A stretch of DNA of 64,000 nucleotides from Pseudomonas sp. ML96 (GTDB taxonomy: Bacteria; Pseudomonadota; Gammaproteobacteria; Pseudomonadales; Pseudomonadaceae): positions 1 through 64,000 of the forward strand of contig NZ_JPMY01000004.1 of NCBI RefSeq assembly GCF_000761545.1. The letters run 5' to 3'. Both the position numbers and the translations under genes were made by a program. Every line of letters starts with the position of its first letter. Position 1 is the first letter of the stretch. Of this stretch, positions 61,869-64,000 are shown piece by piece. The notes under the pieces were generated by a model that ran no database searches, was not told the DNA's origin, and saw only the letters and a list, made by a program, of their open reading frames with translations.

Positions 61869-62617
61869 GGCGTCACCTCCTCGGCAAACACGGGGCTCTC
61901 GCGGCGTTGCCAGCCGCCCGGCGGCGGCAGCGCGCCGAGTTCGGCCAACAAGGCAGGAGTCAGGGCCTGGTCGAGCGCATCGGCATCGACCCTGGCGGGC
62001 AACAGGGCCTGGCCGGCTCGACCGGCCAGGGTGGACAGTTCGATGACCCAGGGCGTGCGTCCGCCCTGGTGACGGCCGAAGGACAGCTCGAAGGACAGCA
62101 GGGCCTCGGCATCATTGCCATCCAGCAGTGCACTCAGCGACTCGGCCGGCGGCAGCGCATCCGCGCGCCCGGCGGCGAACAGGAAATAGTTGCCGGCCAA
62201 CAGCAGGCAGCCCTGGCGGCCGTCTGCGGCCACCAGCCAGGTACCCCAGTTGCGCCCAAGCGATTCCGGCAGACGCTCCCAGACCTCGTGGTAGCTGCCG
62301 TCGAGGCCGTCTTCGAGCAGGTAGTCGGCGCGCTCGAAGCGCATGCGGCCGATATCGTCGCGGCCGCTCGGCGGCTGGAAGTCGATTGCCCGGTGCCATT
62401 GGCAGATGTCGCCATCGATGGCGGTGACGCCGGCGAAACCGGCCTGCAACGCACGCTCGGCAACGTCCTGCGGTTCCGGCTGGGGAATGCGCAGGTCGGC
62501 GAACAAGCTGGCGGTTTGCAGCCAGTAGACCTGGGTGGCGGTGTCGTGCACGCCGGCGGTGGTGGTCAGCAGCGTGCGCTGCCACACACCGAGGTAATGC
62601 TCGGGTACGGACTTCAT
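61865..62617 (-). CDS. Unrecognised protein in the hydrolase/transporter operon
   Basis: 250 residues from ATG 62617 behind GGAG. No signal peptide or membrane helix. Noted features: VWQRTLLTT, VYWLQTASLFADLRIP, CQWHRAIDFQPP and YHEVWERLP, giving a beta-rich, Trp-containing pattern that recalls the HRI1/lipocalin-like group (weak recollection). Four-base overlaps on both sides show it is made with the transporter and lactonase, so it may bind or sense the imported compound. No function is claimed. Confidence 0.75.
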   Translation of the reverse strand: MKSVPEHYLGVWQRTLLTTTAGVHDTATQVYWLQTASLFADLRIPQPEPQDVAERALQAGFAGVTAIDGDICQWHRAIDFQPPSGRDDIGRMRFERADYLLEDGLDGSYHEVWERLPESLGRNWGTWLVAADGRQGCLLLAGNYFLFAAGRADALPPAESLSALLDGNDAEALLSFELSFGRHQGGRTPWVIELSTLAGRAGQALLPARVDADALDQALTPALLAELGALPPPGGWQRRESPVFAEEVTP

Positions 62618-63390
62618 GAGTGGAACTCCGGGAACTGGCGCAGGCCATTGAAGAAGGCCATGTCGTGGTTCGGCCACAGCTCGGCGTCGGTCTCGCGGGC
62701 TAACGCCTTGAGCTTGCGGATACTGGCGATGGCCATGTCCTCGCGACCCTGCCAGAGCGTGCCGGGGGCGATTTCCTGGTCGAGGTTTTCCGTCAGGTCG
62801 GCGGCGTCGCCGGCAAGGATCACCGGCTTGCCCTGGGGCAGCTCGATCAGCAGCGACATGTGCCCGGCGGTGTGGCCGGGAGTGTTGATCGCGCGCACGC
62901 CGGGTACCAGCTCGTACTCGTCGGTCTGCACCTTCCAGCGATAGTCACCGGCGAAATCGTCGATGAAATAGGCATCGTCGGCTTTGGCCCGCGCCGCTTC
63001 CAGCTCGGCCGCGTGCACATGCACTTCGGCGCCGCAGACTTCGCACAGGCCGCCGGCATGGTCGAAATGCAGGTGACCGAGGAACACCAGGTCGATGTCC
63101 GCCGGGGTCAGGCCGAGGCGGGCGAAATGCGCCGGCAGGCGCTGCTCTTCGGTCATGTGGGGTGCGCCCATTTCGAAGTCGCCGTACCAATGCTCACGCA
63201 GGGCCGGGTCGGCAATCTTCGCGTAGTCGCAGCCGACGTCGTAGAGGATGCGCCCGTGTTTGGTTTCGATCAGGTAGGCGAGGATCGGCGCCTCGATCAT
63301 CTCGCCGTGGCCACGCTGCCAGGTGGAAATGGACTTGTCGTAGCGGTGGGTGGCGGTAAGCAGCGGCCACAGCTTGGTCACTTGGGTCAT
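62614..63390 (-). CDS. Metallo-beta-lactamase-fold lactonase (AHL lactonase-like)
   Basis: 258 residues from ATG 63390 behind AAGGA. The dinuclear zinc motif HLHFDH is at 106-111, with His173 (PGHTAGH), Asp195 (AGDAAD) and His242 (WPNHD), the full ligand set of AiiA/AttM-type lactonases. The family opens N-acyl-homoserine lactones or gamma-butyrolactones. Here the transporter context favours a nutrient lactone over quorum quenching, but neither is shown. It overlaps its neighbours by four bases on each side. Confidence 0.88.
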   Translation of the reverse strand: MTQVTKLWPLLTATHRYDKSISTWQRGHGEMIEAPILAYLIETKHGRILYDVGCDYAKIADPALREHWYGDFEMGAPHMTEEQRLPAHFARLGLTPADIDLVFLGHLHFDHAGGLCEVCGAEVHVHAAELEAARAKADDAYFIDDFAGDYRWKVQTDEYELVPGVRAINTPGHTAGHMSLLIELPQGKPVILAGDAADLTENLDQEIAPGTLWQGREDMAIASIRKLKALARETDAELWPNHDMAFFNGLRQFPEFHS

Positions 63391-64000
63391 GGGGCGTCCT
63401 TCCATTCGGCGAGCAGACGCCGACTGTCGCACACCCGGCCGAACAGGCCGCCCTCGACATCGACCATGGCCAGGGCCGCGGCGTGCAGCTCGGGGTATCC
63501 CGAACCACAGGCATCGCTGACCAGGGTGCAGGCATAGCCCAGGTCGACCGCACTGCGCAGGGTCGAGGACACGCAGACTTCGGTGGTGACACCGCAGATG
63601 ATCAGCTCGCTGATACCGCGATTGCGCAGCAGCAGCTCCAGGTCGGTGGCGGCGAAAGCGCTGTAGCCGGGCTTGTCGATCACCGGCTCGCCGGGCAGCG
63701 GCTGCAGTTCGTCGATCAGGTCGTGGCCGTATTCGCCGCGCACCAGCAGCTTGCCCAGCGGGCCCTGGCTGCCGATGGCAGCGCCGGCATTGAGCGCACG
63801 CAGGCGCTTGGGCTCGGGTAAATCGGATAGATCAGGGCGATGGCCTTCGCGGGTATGCAGCACCAGCAGGCCGCGCACGCGAGCGGCATCGAGCAAGGCC
63901 TGAATCGCCGGAATCGGCGCGCGCAGCAGGCCGATATCCAGCCCGGCCTGGTCGGCGTAGCCGCCCGGCGCGCAGAAGTCGCGCTGCATATCGATGACGA
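63387..64000 (-). CDS. Isochorismatase-like cysteine hydrolase, N-terminus outside window
   Basis: About 204 residues in view, frame open to the edge (the M at 63989 is internal: V-I-D-M-Q-R-D-F). Catalytic triad present: Asp in IDMQRDF, Lys in DKPGYSAF and Cys in GVTTEVCVSST. This group hydrolyses amides or carbamoyl compounds such as N-carbamoylsarcosine, ureidoacrylate or biuret, and the opening IDMQRDFCAPGGYADQAG resembles the biuret-hydrolase branch. Probably an early gene of the operon continuing at 63390. Confidence 0.9.
   Translation of the reverse strand, partial: VIDMQRDFCAPGGYADQAGLDIGLLRAPIPAIQALLDAARVRGLLVLHTREGHRPDLSDLPEPKRLRALNAGAAIGSQGPLGKLLVRGEYGHDLIDELQPLPGEPVIDKPGYSAFAATDLELLLRNRGISELIICGVTTEVCVSSTLRSAVDLGYACTLVSDACGSGYPELHAAALAMVDVEGGLFGRVCDSRRLLAEWKDAP

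Overview
The window is high-GC DNA from a gamma-proteobacterium, almost certainly a Pseudomonas. The order xpt, cytochrome c5, pauR, dadX-ridA-dadA, dadR, FAD oxidoreductase, aldehyde dehydrogenase, rpmGB, radC, coaBC, dut, algC, argB, pyrE, crc, rph, yicC, gmk, rpoZ, spoT, ridA, oxyR, recG, hup, rubA, ubiCA and phoBR matches, from memory, a conserved stretch of Pseudomonas chromosomes, and the encoded proteins read like known Pseudomonas orthologues. Names resting on that recollection are inferences; lengths, motifs and start sites were read from the sequence.

Layout. 1-7162: a methyl-accepting chemotaxis protein cut by the window edge, a PuuD-type glutamine amidotransferase, a LysR regulator divergent from a MATE transporter, and a GGDEF-EAL protein. 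7460-12812: rep helicase, xanthine phosphoribosyltransferase, a CoA-transferase/hydrolase and cytochrome c5. 12940-18507: D-/L-alanine and polyamine catabolism (pauR, dadX, ridA, dadA, dadR, a PauB-like oxidase). 18511-18779: a 269-bp MITE-like element whose right inverted repeat supplies the stop codon of a DUF1127 gene. 19169-25531: a MocR regulator, a phospholipase-D lipoprotein, an MFS transporter, KauB-type aldehyde dehydrogenase and a cupin. 25661-44919: ribosomal proteins L33/L28, an orphan peptide-binding protein and a long housekeeping block for coenzyme A, dUTP, exopolysaccharide sugar precursors, arginine, pyrimidines, catabolite control, RNA processing and (p)ppGpp, ending with a lipoprotein and a 17-residue-repeat secreted protein. 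45088-50462: ExbB-ExbD-TonB, OxyR and RecG. 50565-59640: an HDOD protein, small envelope proteins, HU, rubredoxin, ubiquinone synthesis, PhoBR and a CBS/CorC membrane protein. 59697-64000: a VOC protein and a tightly overlapping operon (cysteine hydrolase, metallo-beta-lactamase lactonase, an unrecognised protein, ABC permease and ATPase) that leaves the window at its promoter-proximal end.

How genes work together. The alanine block (racemase, D-amino-acid dehydrogenase, imine deaminase, Lrp regulator) and the polyamine block (PauR, PauB-like oxidase, KauB, and perhaps the PuuD-type hydrolase at 1877-2680) are interleaved. SpoT, RpoZ and Gmk form a stringent-response/guanine-nucleotide group. 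ExbBD-TonB, OxyR and RecG are consecutive. PhoB/PhoR lie next to UbiC/UbiA behind a candidate Pho box.

Most of the window is ordinary core genome. The least explained items are the MITE at a stop codon, the hairpin overlapping the oxyR ribosome-binding site, the four-copy CCATACAGAT cluster, the membrane sensor-like module fused to AlgC, the repeat protein at 43715-44071, and the terminal hydrolase/transporter operon.
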